From the NCBI GenBank assembly GCA_023398495.1, contig JAEWSG010000085.1:52671-116670 (forward strand): DNA of 64,000 nt, written 5' to 3'. Positions 54,493 to 63,844 of this stretch are shown here, in pieces (the first letter of the stretch is position 1; every line of letters starts with the position of its first letter). This DNA comes from Bacillota bacterium (GTDB taxonomy: Bacteria; Bacillota; Clostridia; Acetivibrionales; Acetivibrionaceae). The notes below the pieces were generated by a model that saw only the letters and a program-made list of their open reading frames with translations, was not told the origin of the DNA and searched no databases. The position numbers and the translations under genes are program-made.

Positions 54493-54799
54493 TATTGCTC
54501 CTCCGTAATATTAATTCGATGATTAAATTTCAGCCCATGTGAGAAATCACAAGGGCTTTTTCAATGCCATAAATAACTGCATTTCATAGCAATTCCTACT
54601 AATTCATTTTAACACAAGCTCAAATATTGTCAATCTATGGAGGGTTTTCAATCATCATTTGCAGATTCCGTAAACATATGCTTCGCGATAGCTCTTTTTT
54701 ACATCAATATTAATATCAAGTTAAAAATACGTTCATTTATGATTTTTCTTGACGAATAAATCAATTCAATATACAATACAGTTGATGAGGTGATTATTT
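54493..54799. other. Divergent intergenic region between defence remnant and AAA ATPase gene
   Basis: Non-coding. It contains a 30-base stretch (54650-54679) that recurs at 59202-59231. Promoters for the leftward HTH gene and the rightward ATPase gene are expected here. GAGGTGAT precedes the GTG at 54800. Confidence 0.45.
54650..54679 (+). repeat. 30-bp dispersed repeat, copy 1
   Basis: AATCATCATTTGCAGATTCC followed by GTAAACATAT. It matches 59202-59231 with one mismatch. Both copies are intergenic. Confidence 0.6.
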
Positions 54800-56086
54800 G
54801 TGTATAGAAAAATTGAAGCTCAACTTGTAGAGTGGAAAGACAGAGCTCGAATGCCCCTATTGCTTTATGGAGCCAGGCAGGTTGGAAAAACTTATATTCT
54901 CATGGAGTTTGGAGAGAAGTATTTTGACAATATTGTATATGTCAACTTGGAAACCAACCTCTCAGTCGCCAGATATTTTGATGACGATATTACACCTGAA
55001 AGGCTGATACGTTTCCTTGAAACGACGGTAAATGAAGAAATCATTCCTGATAAAACATTAATTATATTTGATGAAATACAAAGCTGTGAAAGGGCATTGA
55101 CAGCTCTCAAATACTTTTGTGAGTTAGCTCCTGAATATCATGTAGCAGCGGCTGGAAGTCTGTTAGGTGTTGCCATTAACAGGGAAAAGTATAGCTTTCC
55201 GGTGGGCAAAGTGGAAAGCATGACTCTCTACCCTCTGGATTTCGAGGAGTTTTTATGGGCAATGGGTGAAGAAAGGCTTGCTCAGGAAATTCGCATTTGT
55301 TTTACTGATATTGCGCCAATGCCGGAAGCTCTCCACAATAAAGCATTGGAACTATATCACTATTACTTAATAGTAGGAGGTATGCCTGCCAGCGTTTTAT
55401 CCTTTGTTACATCTGGTAAATTAGTACTTGTACCCAACGTTCAGAATGAAATAACCAGTAACTATGTCGCTGACATGGATAAATATGCCGATACTTCCGA
55501 AACTGTGAAGATTCGTGCTTGTTTCAATTCTATACCTACTCAGCTAGCCAAAGAAAACAAGAAGTTTCAGTATAAGATTATCCAAAAAGGCGGCAGTGCG
55601 GCTCTGTTTGGGACTTCAATCGACTGGCTGACACAAGCGGGAGTCGTTTTAAAATGCCAAAAGATCGAACATGCCCAGAACCCTATTTCTGTCTACGCAG
55701 ATTTATCTTCTTTTAAGCTTTATATGAGTGATGTCGGCTTGCTTGTCATGAAATCTGGATTGGCACAACAAACTGTATTGACGGGCGAATCTAACATTTT
55801 CATGGGAGCCGTAACCGAGAATTATATCGCACAGGCTCTTGTGTCCAACGGATATACACCTTACTACTGGACAAGTGAACATTCGGCAGAACTCGATTTT
55901 GTGATACAAAAAGATGCAGAAATTGTTGGCATCGAAGTAAAAAAGTCTACTAGTACCAAGTCAAAAAGCCTTGGTGTGTTCATTAAGAAATATCAGCCTA
56001 CCTATTCAATCAGGTTTTCAGAAAAGAACTTTGGGCAAAGCGATGGGATACGGGATATACCCCATTATGCGGCATTTTGCGTATAA
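54800..56086 (+). CDS. AAA-family ATPase with DUF4143/PD-(D/E)XK-like C-terminus
   Basis: 428 residues from a GTG with GAGGTGAT seven bases upstream. N-terminal AAA_14 domain: P-loop LYGARQVGKTYILMEFGEKY (residues 19-38), Walker B TLIIFDEIQSCERALTALKY, sensor region VAAAGSLLGVAI. The C-terminal DUF4143 part ends in a nuclease-like motif, SAELDFVIQKDAEIVGIEVK. Such proteins are widespread and uncharacterised, often mobile and near defence or toxin genes. It is divergently placed from the decayed restriction-modification operon. Confidence 0.92.
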   Translation: MYRKIEAQLVEWKDRARMPLLLYGARQVGKTYILMEFGEKYFDNIVYVNLETNLSVARYFDDDITPERLIRFLETTVNEEIIPDKTLIIFDEIQSCERALTALKYFCELAPEYHVAAAGSLLGVAINREKYSFPVGKVESMTLYPLDFEEFLWAMGEERLAQEIRICFTDIAPMPEALHNKALELYHYYLIVGGMPASVLSFVTSGKLVLVPNVQNEITSNYVADMDKYADTSETVKIRACFNSIPTQLAKENKKFQYKIIQKGGSAALFGTSIDWLTQAGVVLKCQKIEHAQNPISVYADLSSFKLYMSDVGLLVMKSGLAQQTVLTGESNIFMGAVTENYIAQALVSNGYTPYYWTSEHSAELDFVIQKDAEIVGIEVKKSTSTKSKSLGVFIKKYQPTYSIRFSEKNFGQSDGIRDIPHYAAFCV

Positions 56087-56187
56087 TGGACATTTCATCA
56101 CATGCATTAAATTCAATTAAAGAAAAGGATATAGAACGCTCATGTGTACGTTCTATTTCCTTTTGGGGTTCTAAGTGAATAATTATT

Positions 56188-56652
56188 TTAAGACTGTCCT
56201 TCCATTAAACTTTGTATAAACTCTCCTATAGGCTTTTCTAATTGAAATTTGCTGATTAATGTGTCAAAAGCAAAATAATCCTCCCAGTATTGCGTTTCAG
56301 TTAAGATCTTTTCATTCTTAAAAGAAAAAAAGCTTGCTACTTTGCAGGTTATCTGTGTTTCATCAGGAAGCATCCCGGATAACTCCCACTCTACAGCTGC
56401 ATTATCATTCTCACATACTATGTTTTGTACATTTACTTTATACTCATTAAAAAGAATACTGAATACATACTTCACAACTACTAAATGAACTCGCAGCTCA
56501 TGAATATTATTCTTGGTGGAAAATAGATTGTTCTGTCTGTTAGCAACATTGTAATATATTTTACAATCATCAACAAAGTAATCCTCCAATTTAATCTCAC
56601 AATCCTTTTTCAACACATCAAACACACTTGTTAACAAAGCCTTTCTTTCCAT
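56188..56652 (-). CDS. NTF2/SnoaL-like protein
   Basis: 154 residues from the ATG giving MERKALLTSVFDVLKKDCEI, eight bases after GGGAGAG. The pattern of an N-terminal helix, a strand with YYNVANRQNNLF, and long strands (VNVQNIVCENDNAAVEWELS; TQITCKVASFFSFKNEKI; ETQYWEDY) is like SnoaL-like nuclear-transport-factor-2 folds. No catalytic residues can be named. Cytoplasmic, monocistronic, function unknown. Confidence 0.6.
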   Translation of the reverse strand: MERKALLTSVFDVLKKDCEIKLEDYFVDDCKIYYNVANRQNNLFSTKNNIHELRVHLVVVKYVFSILFNEYKVNVQNIVCENDNAAVEWELSGMLPDETQITCKVASFFSFKNEKILTETQYWEDYFAFDTLISKFQLEKPIGEFIQSLMEGQS

Positions 56653-57057
56653 ACAAAACACTCTCCCTTAATTATATTTTATTCTTCTATTCCTTGTTTC
56701 AAATTTACGGCTTTTTTATTAAGTTCCTTCTTTTGATTAAAGGTTTTATTCTGGCATTCTACAATTATCAAATACTAACTCTCTTGTTGTTTATACCCTA
56801 ATATCCATTTTATTTTCTTTTTTCCCAAAAGTAAACTCAAATGTATTTTTTTATATCTTTTATAATTTTTTCAACTGCAAATGCAGAAACATCTTGACTT
56901 GTTTGCACATGAAAGACCAATCTATATCTTGCAAAAGTCAAGAAAGTCACTATTGACTTTTCTAAACTATTGCGATAGTCTATAATTACAAACTTGCTAG
57001 TGCTTTTGAACATCTTATGTTTTTTGATGATTAGACGTGTTAGAGGAGGAACTCAAA
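56653..57057. other. Intergenic region with inverted repeat upstream of a lipoprotein gene
   Basis: Between 56933 and 56961, AAAAGTCAA and TTGACTTTT form a perfect 9-base inverted repeat, an operator-like site; TATAAT lies at 56981-56986, but the spacing to TTGACT (22 bases) is too long for a standard promoter. A fragment of family D repeat (AGTGCTTTTGAACAT ... TTATGTTTTTTGATGATTA) follows at 56996-57040, just before the ribosome-binding site. Confidence 0.45.
56996..57040 (+). repeat. Truncated family D repeat, copy 4
   Basis: CTAGTGCTTTTGAACAT joined directly to CTTATGTTTTTTGATGATTA, the same order as in the copy at 7771-7888 but with the first palindrome deleted. Confidence 0.5.
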
Positions 57058-58302
57058 ATGAAACACTTTATAATTTTAGCTTTATGCTTATTTTTAATAG
57101 TTTCCATCGTCGGATGCAACTCCTATAACTCTGTCTCAATATCTAACGATGACAATACACTTCCAGCTATAGAATTGACAAAAGACAATACATTTTCTCC
57201 TGACGGAGGAACTACAATAGAAGAAGCCAAAGACCTGATATCCGATTACCTTCTACAAAACGGAAAAAGTGGAAATGTACGCTCAAGCTTAATACTTCAT
57301 GAAATAACTGCTAAAGAAGTCTGGGAAAATGATAGTGTACAAATTTATCGTGCAAATCTTGATTATGCCTGGCTTGATGGAGTGGCAGTTGTAAAAGACA
57401 AAAAGGTTTTATGTATTCTGGACGGTATGCCAACTCATAATATATTTCTGGACGACTTAGATAAAGACGGGCATTATGAGGTATATTCAAACATTTCCAT
57501 GGGTTCTGGCTTTGTCAGTCGTGAAATACGTGGTTATAATATTTCAACAGGTAAAAACTACTCCATGTCAAAGCGAGCTCAAATTGATTTAACCTTATTT
57601 ATAAAAGACAAAAAATTATGGGTTGAAGAATCTACATATAATAAACAGCAACTGGTTTCGTTAAATCTACTTTCAATAAGCAAGTCTAATGAACTTGAGC
57701 TCGTGAAAAGAGGTGAAGGCAATATAGTTCAATTATTTTTGCCCAAATTAAAGGAAACTTACAATTCTGCCTATGAACACTGGGATGAACTAAATCTTGA
57801 AAATATAAGCCTTATGGATAAGCCTTTACTGGAAGCGGAAGATATTATAAGTATTGATGAGAACGAGATAAAACTCAAGAAAAATTTCGAGATAGTAAAC
57901 GGACATGGCATGGACAACGGTTTGATATATGACGACAAACAACAAAGAATCCTTGAATATGTATACAATAACGTTAAATTTGACGTAGAAAGAAACTCCC
58001 CTGACCTGTTCTACATTTACAACATGCACGGCATTTGTATTGTTAATAATGAAGATAATATCTTTCTGGTCAAACAAAGAGAGTACCAAAAAAGCACTTC
58101 ATCTCTTGACAGAAAATATATGACCGGTCCGGTAGGAGTACCCTATGTGCTTGTCGTAAACGGAAGGAAAACAGAACTTGGCGTCTTACAGGTAGCCAAA
58201 GGTGAATTTGCACTTCCTGAGAGTATTGACTCTTGGTGCTACATGGGCTTCCCCGATCACCTGCCGGTAATAATACCGGAAGGCAACACTTTGAAACGTT
58301 AA
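57058..58302 (+). CDS. Predicted lipoprotein, unknown function
   Basis: 414 residues from the ATG giving MKHFIILALCLFLIVSIVGC, with AGAGGAGG upstream; the longer ORF begins inside the ribosome-binding site. SIVGC is a lipobox, so a lipid-anchored extracellular protein is predicted. The mature part is acidic and hydrophilic, with stretches such as YRANLDYAWLDGVAVVKDKK, FLDDLDKDGHYEVYSN and FDVERNSPDLFYIYNMHG that suggest beta-propeller-like strands. No family is recognised. It is convergent with the second lipoprotein gene. Confidence 0.75.
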   Translation: MKHFIILALCLFLIVSIVGCNSYNSVSISNDDNTLPAIELTKDNTFSPDGGTTIEEAKDLISDYLLQNGKSGNVRSSLILHEITAKEVWENDSVQIYRANLDYAWLDGVAVVKDKKVLCILDGMPTHNIFLDDLDKDGHYEVYSNISMGSGFVSREIRGYNISTGKNYSMSKRAQIDLTLFIKDKKLWVEESTYNKQQLVSLNLLSISKSNELELVKRGEGNIVQLFLPKLKETYNSAYEHWDELNLENISLMDKPLLEAEDIISIDENEIKLKKNFEIVNGHGMDNGLIYDDKQQRILEYVYNNVKFDVERNSPDLFYIYNMHGICIVNNEDNIFLVKQREYQKSTSSLDRKYMTGPVGVPYVLVVNGRKTELGVLQVAKGEFALPESIDSWCYMGFPDHLPVIIPEGNTLKR

Positions 58303-58419
58303 GAAATATGTTTTATTCGAAAAGTCCACAAAGATTATAGCTGGCATATTTTTGTATTTTGCTAAAGCGAATTTTCCTCCGTTGTCATTTGTTCTCTCGC
58401 CGGTATTATTAATAAATCT

Positions 58420-59061
58420 TTATTTTAAGATACTTTTTATAGTCTGGATATAATTGTTTATATCTTCTTTTTTTGGTACATCGACATATAAATTATAGTA
58501 ATATGTGATGTTATCTATTGTTGTTGGGATTAAAACATAAATTATAAACTTGGATTTCGCTGTTTCTGAACTACCATCATCCCTCTCAAGAGTATAAATT
58601 ATCCCCTGCCCTAATTTCATTTGCCCTTCAAAAGTCTTTGTTTTATTTGCAATATGATTAGGAATAGGCGTGACATTTTCCGTCCTATCATATACATGAA
58701 ATCCTCCTACCAGCCTATCTTCGAAATAGATATCATACCAAGAACGATAATTTTCATATCTAAGCTGTTTCGCATACCATCCATCTGGTAGTGATATAGC
58801 CAATTCTTTATCTGCATTACTAATTATACTATTTATATAAACATCCTGAGTTTTTTCAATTAATACTTCTGTCATTCCACTATTATCGCTTAAGCTGGTA
58901 GTAGTAGGTGTTGCACTTTGAATAGCTTTGCTACTAACACCAACATTGTTATGACTAACTTTAGGTTTTATTTTTTCATTTAAATTACAGCTACAAAGCA
59001 TTATAATACAAATAGCTATTTCAAATGTGATTAATAGTTTACAAACTTTTGACAACTTCAT
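58420..59061 (-). CDS. Predicted lipoprotein, unknown function
   Basis: 213 residues behind AAGGAGAGG. The signal ends in a lipobox, CIIMLCSC, so Cys26 should be lipidated. A Ser/Thr-rich linker (SKAIQSATPTTTSLSDNSG) leads to a compact domain: LAISLPDGWYAKQLRYENYR, FEDRLVGGFHVYDRTEN, ITYYYNLYVDVPKKEDIN. The pattern of a beta-rich domain with a final short helix recalls uncharacterised Firmicutes lipoproteins. No family assigned. Confidence 0.75.
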   Translation of the reverse strand: MKLSKVCKLLITFEIAICIIMLCSCNLNEKIKPKVSHNNVGVSSKAIQSATPTTTSLSDNSGMTEVLIEKTQDVYINSIISNADKELAISLPDGWYAKQLRYENYRSWYDIYFEDRLVGGFHVYDRTENVTPIPNHIANKTKTFEGQMKLGQGIIYTLERDDGSSETAKSKFIIYVLIPTTIDNITYYYNLYVDVPKKEDINNYIQTIKSILK

Positions 59062-59418
59062 CCTCTCCTTACATCATGAGTTATTGTTATTTTATGAAAA
59101 ACATAAAACATTTCGCCTTCTCCCTTATATTACAAATAAAAAATAAATCATACAAATATGCAGCATATTGAAAATATGACTTGCCATCTGTTTGTACGGA
59201 TAATCATCATTTGCAGATTCTGTAAACATATCGTTCATGATACGTTAACAAATTTGTATTGTTTTTTCACACCGTTGCCTAGCAGATAATCCAATTGTTT
59301 TGCAATCTATTCTCTCACCAGGTATTTTGCCCTTGTGATTTTAAATAAATCACCATACTCTTCTTACGTAAGCCAACTTCCATCAGTTTTATTTTGCACA
59401 AAAAGAACGGTATAGTCC
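59062..59418. other. Intergenic region with 30-bp repeat
   Basis: No ORF of note. It holds the second copy of the 30-base repeat at 59202-59231. The remainder is AT-rich with the leftward lipoprotein promoter expected near 59070-59150. Confidence 0.4.
59202..59231 (+). repeat. 30-bp dispersed repeat, copy 2
   Basis: AATCATCATTTGCAGATTCT followed by GTAAACATAT; one mismatch to 54650-54679. Confidence 0.6.
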
Positions 59419-59868
59419 CTATCTTTTTCTTTTATACTCCTCAATTTTTACTATTTCTCTTATATTCCTATAAAATGAAACCGTATACATCCTTCCAGGC
59501 TTTAACTCTATATAAGAAAAATCTCCCCTTAATGCTAGGGTCTCTTGCTTTAACTGATCTTTAAATAAAGCTAATGTTATTCTTAATTTTGGCATATAAT
59601 TTCTTTCAGATGAAAATTTACTATCAGAAAAATTTAAAAATTCTAACACTTTAATTTCTACTCCGTTTTTTTTATCCATTCTGTACATGTTCCATTCGTC
59701 ATAAACTTGTTTTAATATATATGCGAAATATGCTAGTACTGCTAAAAACGGAACAAACGTTCCTCTATCTCTATATAAAGCATTAAATCCCGTAAAGATC
59801 GCCAATACAAAAACAAGAACTAAACCAACTATTAAAATGATCATTCTGTAACTTATCATGGGGTTCAC
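59419..59868 (-). CDS. Small membrane protein, unknown
   Basis: 149 residues from a GTG with a weak AAGGCG site. Two N-terminal membrane helices (MIILIVGLVLVFVLAIFTGF and FVPFLAVLAYFAYILKQVYD) are followed by a basic cytoplasmic domain with LKQETLALRGDFSYIELKPG and RMYTVSFYRNIREIVKIEEY, reminiscent of DUF3592-like beta domains. No function can be given. A single gene. Confidence 0.6.
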   Translation of the reverse strand: MNPMISYRMIILIVGLVLVFVLAIFTGFNALYRDRGTFVPFLAVLAYFAYILKQVYDEWNMYRMDKKNGVEIKVLEFLNFSDSKFSSERNYMPKLRITLALFKDQLKQETLALRGDFSYIELKPGRMYTVSFYRNIREIVKIEEYKRKR

Positions 59869-60133
59869 TAACGCCTTTCTCGCAATTTCATCTTGTAACC
59901 TTCGCCATATCTACCCAGAAAAGGCTTATCTTCTATATTTAATGATAATTTTATCATATTCTCAAGCGTAATTGAATAAAAAAAGAAGTTAAAAGTAAAT
60001 CCACATTTATTTAATGGTAGTAATTTGGGATTGGTTTGGGTATGATTAAGTTAGGTTATTCCAAAAAAAACAACTTGTCAATTGCCTTTTTTTGAAATGG
60101 ACAGAAAACAATTTGTAATTTCGGAGGAATTGG

Positions 60134-61027
60134 ATGAAAGAGCATCTAATTGGATTTTGTAAATCAATAGGCGTAGAATATGTAGGTATTGCATCTTCCG
60201 GTCCATATATTGATTTTAAAGATATATTGCAAAAGAGGATAAAAAAAGGTCTTTCTAATGCTTTTGAGAATGGGAATTTTGATAAAATTATTGATCCAAA
60301 ACTGACCTTAGAGGACGCAAGGTCAGTAATAGTTTGTCTGTTTCCATACTACTGCGGAACATATGAAGATGCAAATTTATCAAAATATGCGTATAGTCTT
60401 GATTACCACACAATAATTAAAAGGAAACTTGATTTGATAGGAACATTTTTTAAGGAAACTGTGGAGGGATTTAATTATAAAGCTTTTGCGGATAACGGTC
60501 CGCTTAGCGAAAGGTATTTGGCATATAAATCCGGTTTAGGCTTTTATGGAATAAATAATCATATAATAACCGATAAATATGGTTCTTATGTTTTTATAGG
60601 ATATATAATAAACAATTATCCTTTTGAACCTGATACACCTCAAGATCGAACTTGCTATCAGTGCTTTAAATGTGTGAAAAAATGCCCTGGGCAATGCATT
60701 TTAGGTGACTTTACAATAGAACCTTATAAGTGTAGATCTTATATAACTCAAAAAAAGGAAGAACTTTCAAAAGAAGATATCGATATTTTAAAGAGACATC
60801 ATTTGATATGGGGTTGTGATGTTTGTCAGGACGTGTGTCCACACAATGAAAATGTACATGAAACAATAATAGAAGAGTTTAAGCAAAATCTTATGTTTAA
60901 AATAGAATATGAAGAGCTCAAACAAATTTCTAACAAAGAGTTCTTAAGAAGATATAGGGATAGGGCTTTTAGTTGGAGAGGTAAAGGAGTGTTGCAACGA
61001 AATTACGAAATAATTCACAAAATTTAA
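60134..61027 (+). CDS. Short QueG-like epoxyqueuosine reductase
   Basis: 297 residues behind CGGAGG. It has the QueG layout: a cobalamin-binding N-terminal domain (DUF1730) with the catalytic Asp120 in FADNGPLSERYLAYKSGLG; first 4Fe-4S motif Cys174, 177, 180, 184 (CYQCFKCVKKC); the KCRSYITQ cysteine at 200; second motif Cys228, 231, 235 (CDVCQDVCPHNEN). Classical QueG is about 380 residues with a C-terminal HEAT-like tRNA-binding domain; that part is absent here, so function in queuosine synthesis should be checked. It overlaps the stop of the convergent MGMT-like gene by four bases. Confidence 0.85.
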   Translation: MKEHLIGFCKSIGVEYVGIASSGPYIDFKDILQKRIKKGLSNAFENGNFDKIIDPKLTLEDARSVIVCLFPYYCGTYEDANLSKYAYSLDYHTIIKRKLDLIGTFFKETVEGFNYKAFADNGPLSERYLAYKSGLGFYGINNHIITDKYGSYVFIGYIINNYPFEPDTPQDRTCYQCFKCVKKCPGQCILGDFTIEPYKCRSYITQKKEELSKEDIDILKRHHLIWGCDVCQDVCPHNENVHETIIEEFKQNLMFKIEYEELKQISNKEFLRRYRDRAFSWRGKGVLQRNYEIIHKI

Positions 61028-61488
61028 TCATCCAATTTAAATAACTTATCCTTGTAATCCTTCACAAAATACCTTTTACCCTTTTGAATGATGTCGTGAC
61101 CTTCTATCTCAAGATATGTTTTTTGTCCATCAATGCCTTCAGGATATTTCTCGTTCAGCTCCCCGTCTTTTCTCAGTGTTCTCCAGTACGGGGTCTGATC
61201 AACGCCACGCTCAACCGAAGCCTTGGCTACAATATTTATGAATATTCCTGCCGTTAAAGGACAGGTAACATCTGCACCATGCTTCCTTGCCAAATAGCTT
61301 CTTATGTAATCAGATGTTATGAGCTTTCCAGCCGGAACCTTTTTCATGATTTCATCGTAGGCAATTGGAGGAGCAATAAGCATTTTTGTTCCTCCATACA
61401 TCGATATAGCTTTATCATCAGTGATTTCACATACTTTAGGCATATCCTTGCTGTCCTGCAGTCGTTGGTTAAAAGATCTCTTTGCCAT
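61024..61488 (-). CDS. MGMT-family (alkyltransferase-like) protein
   Basis: 154 residues behind GGAG. It resembles the DNA-binding domain of O6-alkylguanine-DNA alkyltransferases: DEIMKKVPAGKLITSDYIRS (helix-turn-helix-like), YLARKHGADVTCPLTAGIFI at the active-site position, and TPYWRTLRKDGELNEKYPEG. The classical PCHR active-site motif is not present; the cysteine here lies in TCPLTAG, so it may be an alkyltransferase-like protein without methyl transfer activity. It probably binds damaged DNA. It is convergent with the QueG-like gene. Confidence 0.78.
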   Translation of the reverse strand: MAKRSFNQRLQDSKDMPKVCEITDDKAISMYGGTKMLIAPPIAYDEIMKKVPAGKLITSDYIRSYLARKHGADVTCPLTAGIFINIVAKASVERGVDQTPYWRTLRKDGELNEKYPEGIDGQKTYLEIEGHDIIQKGKRYFVKDYKDKLFKLDD

Positions 61489-61654
61489 AACAATTCAACT
61501 CCACTCTTAATTAAATTATCATTCTCAAACTATCCCAATCCTAATATTCAATGATTCCAAAGCAACCTCAATAAAATTATCACTTAAACATTTTTTTATT
61601 CTGTCAAGCATTTATTTAATAAACAACCATGCCATCTTTATTTTATCTAAAATG

Positions 61655-63058
61655 CTATCGTATCATCCAAAAAGGAACATAAATAATGTCATCTTTCTTA
61701 TCTAAATAAGTCTTTGTAATAACAATTCCTGTTTTGGCTTTGTACTTTTCTTTGAATTCGAATAATCCTTTTATGTCTTTATCAAGAATTGTATTTCGAT
61801 ATTTCACCTCTATTGGTAAAAGTCCTATTTTCTTATCAATAACAATATCAGTTTCTTTTTGATTATCACGCCAGAAATATACGGAATAATTTTCCGGTTC
61901 ACAATAACTTCTTGCTATTTGGATGGAACAATTTTCAACTTGAAAGCCTTCGTCCTCCGGTGATAATTCATTGTTTCTAAGCATGGCATTGCGAATACCA
62001 CTATCTGCGATAAATACCTTTTTATTCTTCCGAATCACTTTACCTATGTTTGGAGAATAGTTATCGCATATAGAAATAAAAAATGCCTGTGATAAATAGC
62101 TAATATAGGATGAAATTGTGACTGTATCAACGCCCAGAGTTTGTGCAATATTTGAGTATGAGAACTCTCCGCCACTATTAGCTGCAATGTAGTACATGAG
62201 CTTTTCCAGAATTTCAGGATTTTTGATATTGTAAATACTAACAATATCCCTGTATAGTCCTCTTGAAATAATATCATCGACTAATCGTTTTTGCCATAGC
62301 AGTATACTGTTAGTATCGAAGTATTCAGGGTACCCACCAACCAAAAGATAAGCTTTGGTAATCTTGTTCATAACTCCTTCAAACTCGGATATTTTATACT
62401 TGTTATCGTTTAAAATACGATAATATTCTTCTGGATTATCAAATAAGGGTTGTGTAGGAAGCAGTTGAACAAAAGTACCTATATTCATTTCTTCTTTGTA
62501 AGCCGAATAAAATTTTGTAAATTGTCCCATCCCAAGAGGCAGAATGTAAATATCATCCAATCTGCCCATGAGAGATTCTCTTGAATCTTTAAATAAATGG
62601 GTAGAGGATGAACCGCTTATGATAAGCTTAACATTGTATCGCCTATCATAAAAACTTTTTAAATATAACTGCCAATCCTTGACAAAATGAATTTCATCAA
62701 TAAATATATACACCATACTATCTAACGCCTCTAAATTCTGGTGCAATACTTCTCTTGCGTAATCATTCAGAATATCGTTGATTGTTTCGTGGTTACTGAA
62801 AAGTCCCGGTTCATCTCCGCTGAACAGTAAAATATGTTTGGGATCTATATCAGCTTTAAGCAAGAAGTTAATCGTTTGATACATTAATGTTGATTTGCCT
62901 ACACGTCTTGGTCCAATCAGAGATAGAATTCTCCTATCTTCTAAACGTGCTTTTATTTCATTAAACTCGTCTCGGACTACTTTAAAAAGAAAAGGAGTAT
63001 CAACTTTACCTGTAGACCACCAACGATTTATCTTTTGCAAGGTTACGATCCTATCCAT
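61655..63058 (-). CDS. AAA-family ATPase with DUF4143 C-terminus
   Basis: 467 residues from the second ATG (MDRIVTLQKINRWWSTGKVD), with AGGAAG upstream. The P-loop is LIGPRRVGKSTLMYQTINFL (about residues 43-62), Walker B SMVYIFIDEIHFVKDWQLYL, then LIISGSSSTHLFKDSRESLM. A winged-helix-like segment, FSYSNIAQTLGVDTVTISSY, and a DUF4143/PD-(D/E)XK end, FWRDNQKETDIVIDKKIGLL followed by PIEVKYRN, close the protein. It is a distant relative of the ATPase at 54.8 kb. Function unknown. Confidence 0.92.
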   Translation of the reverse strand: MDRIVTLQKINRWWSTGKVDTPFLFKVVRDEFNEIKARLEDRRILSLIGPRRVGKSTLMYQTINFLLKADIDPKHILLFSGDEPGLFSNHETINDILNDYAREVLHQNLEALDSMVYIFIDEIHFVKDWQLYLKSFYDRRYNVKLIISGSSSTHLFKDSRESLMGRLDDIYILPLGMGQFTKFYSAYKEEMNIGTFVQLLPTQPLFDNPEEYYRILNDNKYKISEFEGVMNKITKAYLLVGGYPEYFDTNSILLWQKRLVDDIISRGLYRDIVSIYNIKNPEILEKLMYYIAANSGGEFSYSNIAQTLGVDTVTISSYISYLSQAFFISICDNYSPNIGKVIRKNKKVFIADSGIRNAMLRNNELSPEDEGFQVENCSIQIARSYCEPENYSVYFWRDNQKETDIVIDKKIGLLPIEVKYRNTILDKDIKGLFEFKEKYKAKTGIVITKTYLDKKDDIIYVPFWMIR

Positions 63059-63170
63059 CAAACCACTTCCTATAATTAATTATATATATTTAATCATATT
63101 TGATGAATACAGTCAATAAATTTCCTGGTTTATTATGCACGGCATTGGTATTGCTAATAATTCAATTAGA

Positions 63171-63839
63171 TTATTTGATTATTATATCATTAGTGTAATA
63201 TGAGTGTTTCCCAAACTCATCTTCCCAATATAACAATGTAACTTGTGCTATACTTTCAATTAAAGATTCCCCAAATTTTGTAGCATCTCTAGCAGCGTTA
63301 ATTAAATCCTTCGTGTTTTCATGAGAATTCAAAGTCGACAAATCACTTCCCTGGTTTTCCAACTCTTTCCTTACTTCTCTTCTACCGCCAAGCCAAGAAG
63401 GTATATTCTTTTGCCATCCATTCATTCTAGAAACGGCGTCTTTAAGCGAATCAGATACCTGTTCTACTTTAATCGGACTATTTTCTATATCGCTCCATAG
63501 TTGTTTATAACGTTCTACTTTTTCAATAGTGCTCTCAGCTATATGTTTCAAAAAGCTTGGATTTTCTTGAATTGTCAACTTGAGACGAAGTGTACCAATT
63601 CTTAAATCAAGTATTGATAAGACAATTGCCATAAAAGCATCAGTTTGGTTATATTTTAAATCTTCGTAATTTAACTTCTCGCCAAAAACTTGAGCACTGT
63701 ATAGATATTTGTATCTTTCAAATATAGGATTCACTTTATCTTCAATTAATGCAAGTCGTATAATCATATCTTCTGTGAACCTGCTTGTAATTGAAAATTC
63801 ATTCTCTAAAATATCAAGACGAGAACTTGCAGAAAACAA
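63171..63839 (-). CDS. Uncharacterised protein, 222 residues
   Basis: A TTG start (63837-63839) lies two bases after GGAG and eight after the stop of the gene upstream, so coupling is plausible but the start is uncertain. The protein is mostly alpha-helical, with SRFTEDMIIRLALIEDKVNP, IVLSILDLRIGTLRLKLTIQ and DAARDATKFGESLIESIAQV-like segments; no membrane helix or known motif is visible. One Trp-rich site, RMNGWQKNIPSWLGGRREV, stands out. Not recognised. Confidence 0.5.
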   Translation of the reverse strand: MFSASSRLDILENEFSITSRFTEDMIIRLALIEDKVNPIFERYKYLYSAQVFGEKLNYEDLKYNQTDAFMAIVLSILDLRIGTLRLKLTIQENPSFLKHIAESTIEKVERYKQLWSDIENSPIKVEQVSDSLKDAVSRMNGWQKNIPSWLGGRREVRKELENQGSDLSTLNSHENTKDLINAARDATKFGESLIESIAQVTLLYWEDEFGKHSYYTNDIIIK

Positions 63840-63844
63840 CTCTC

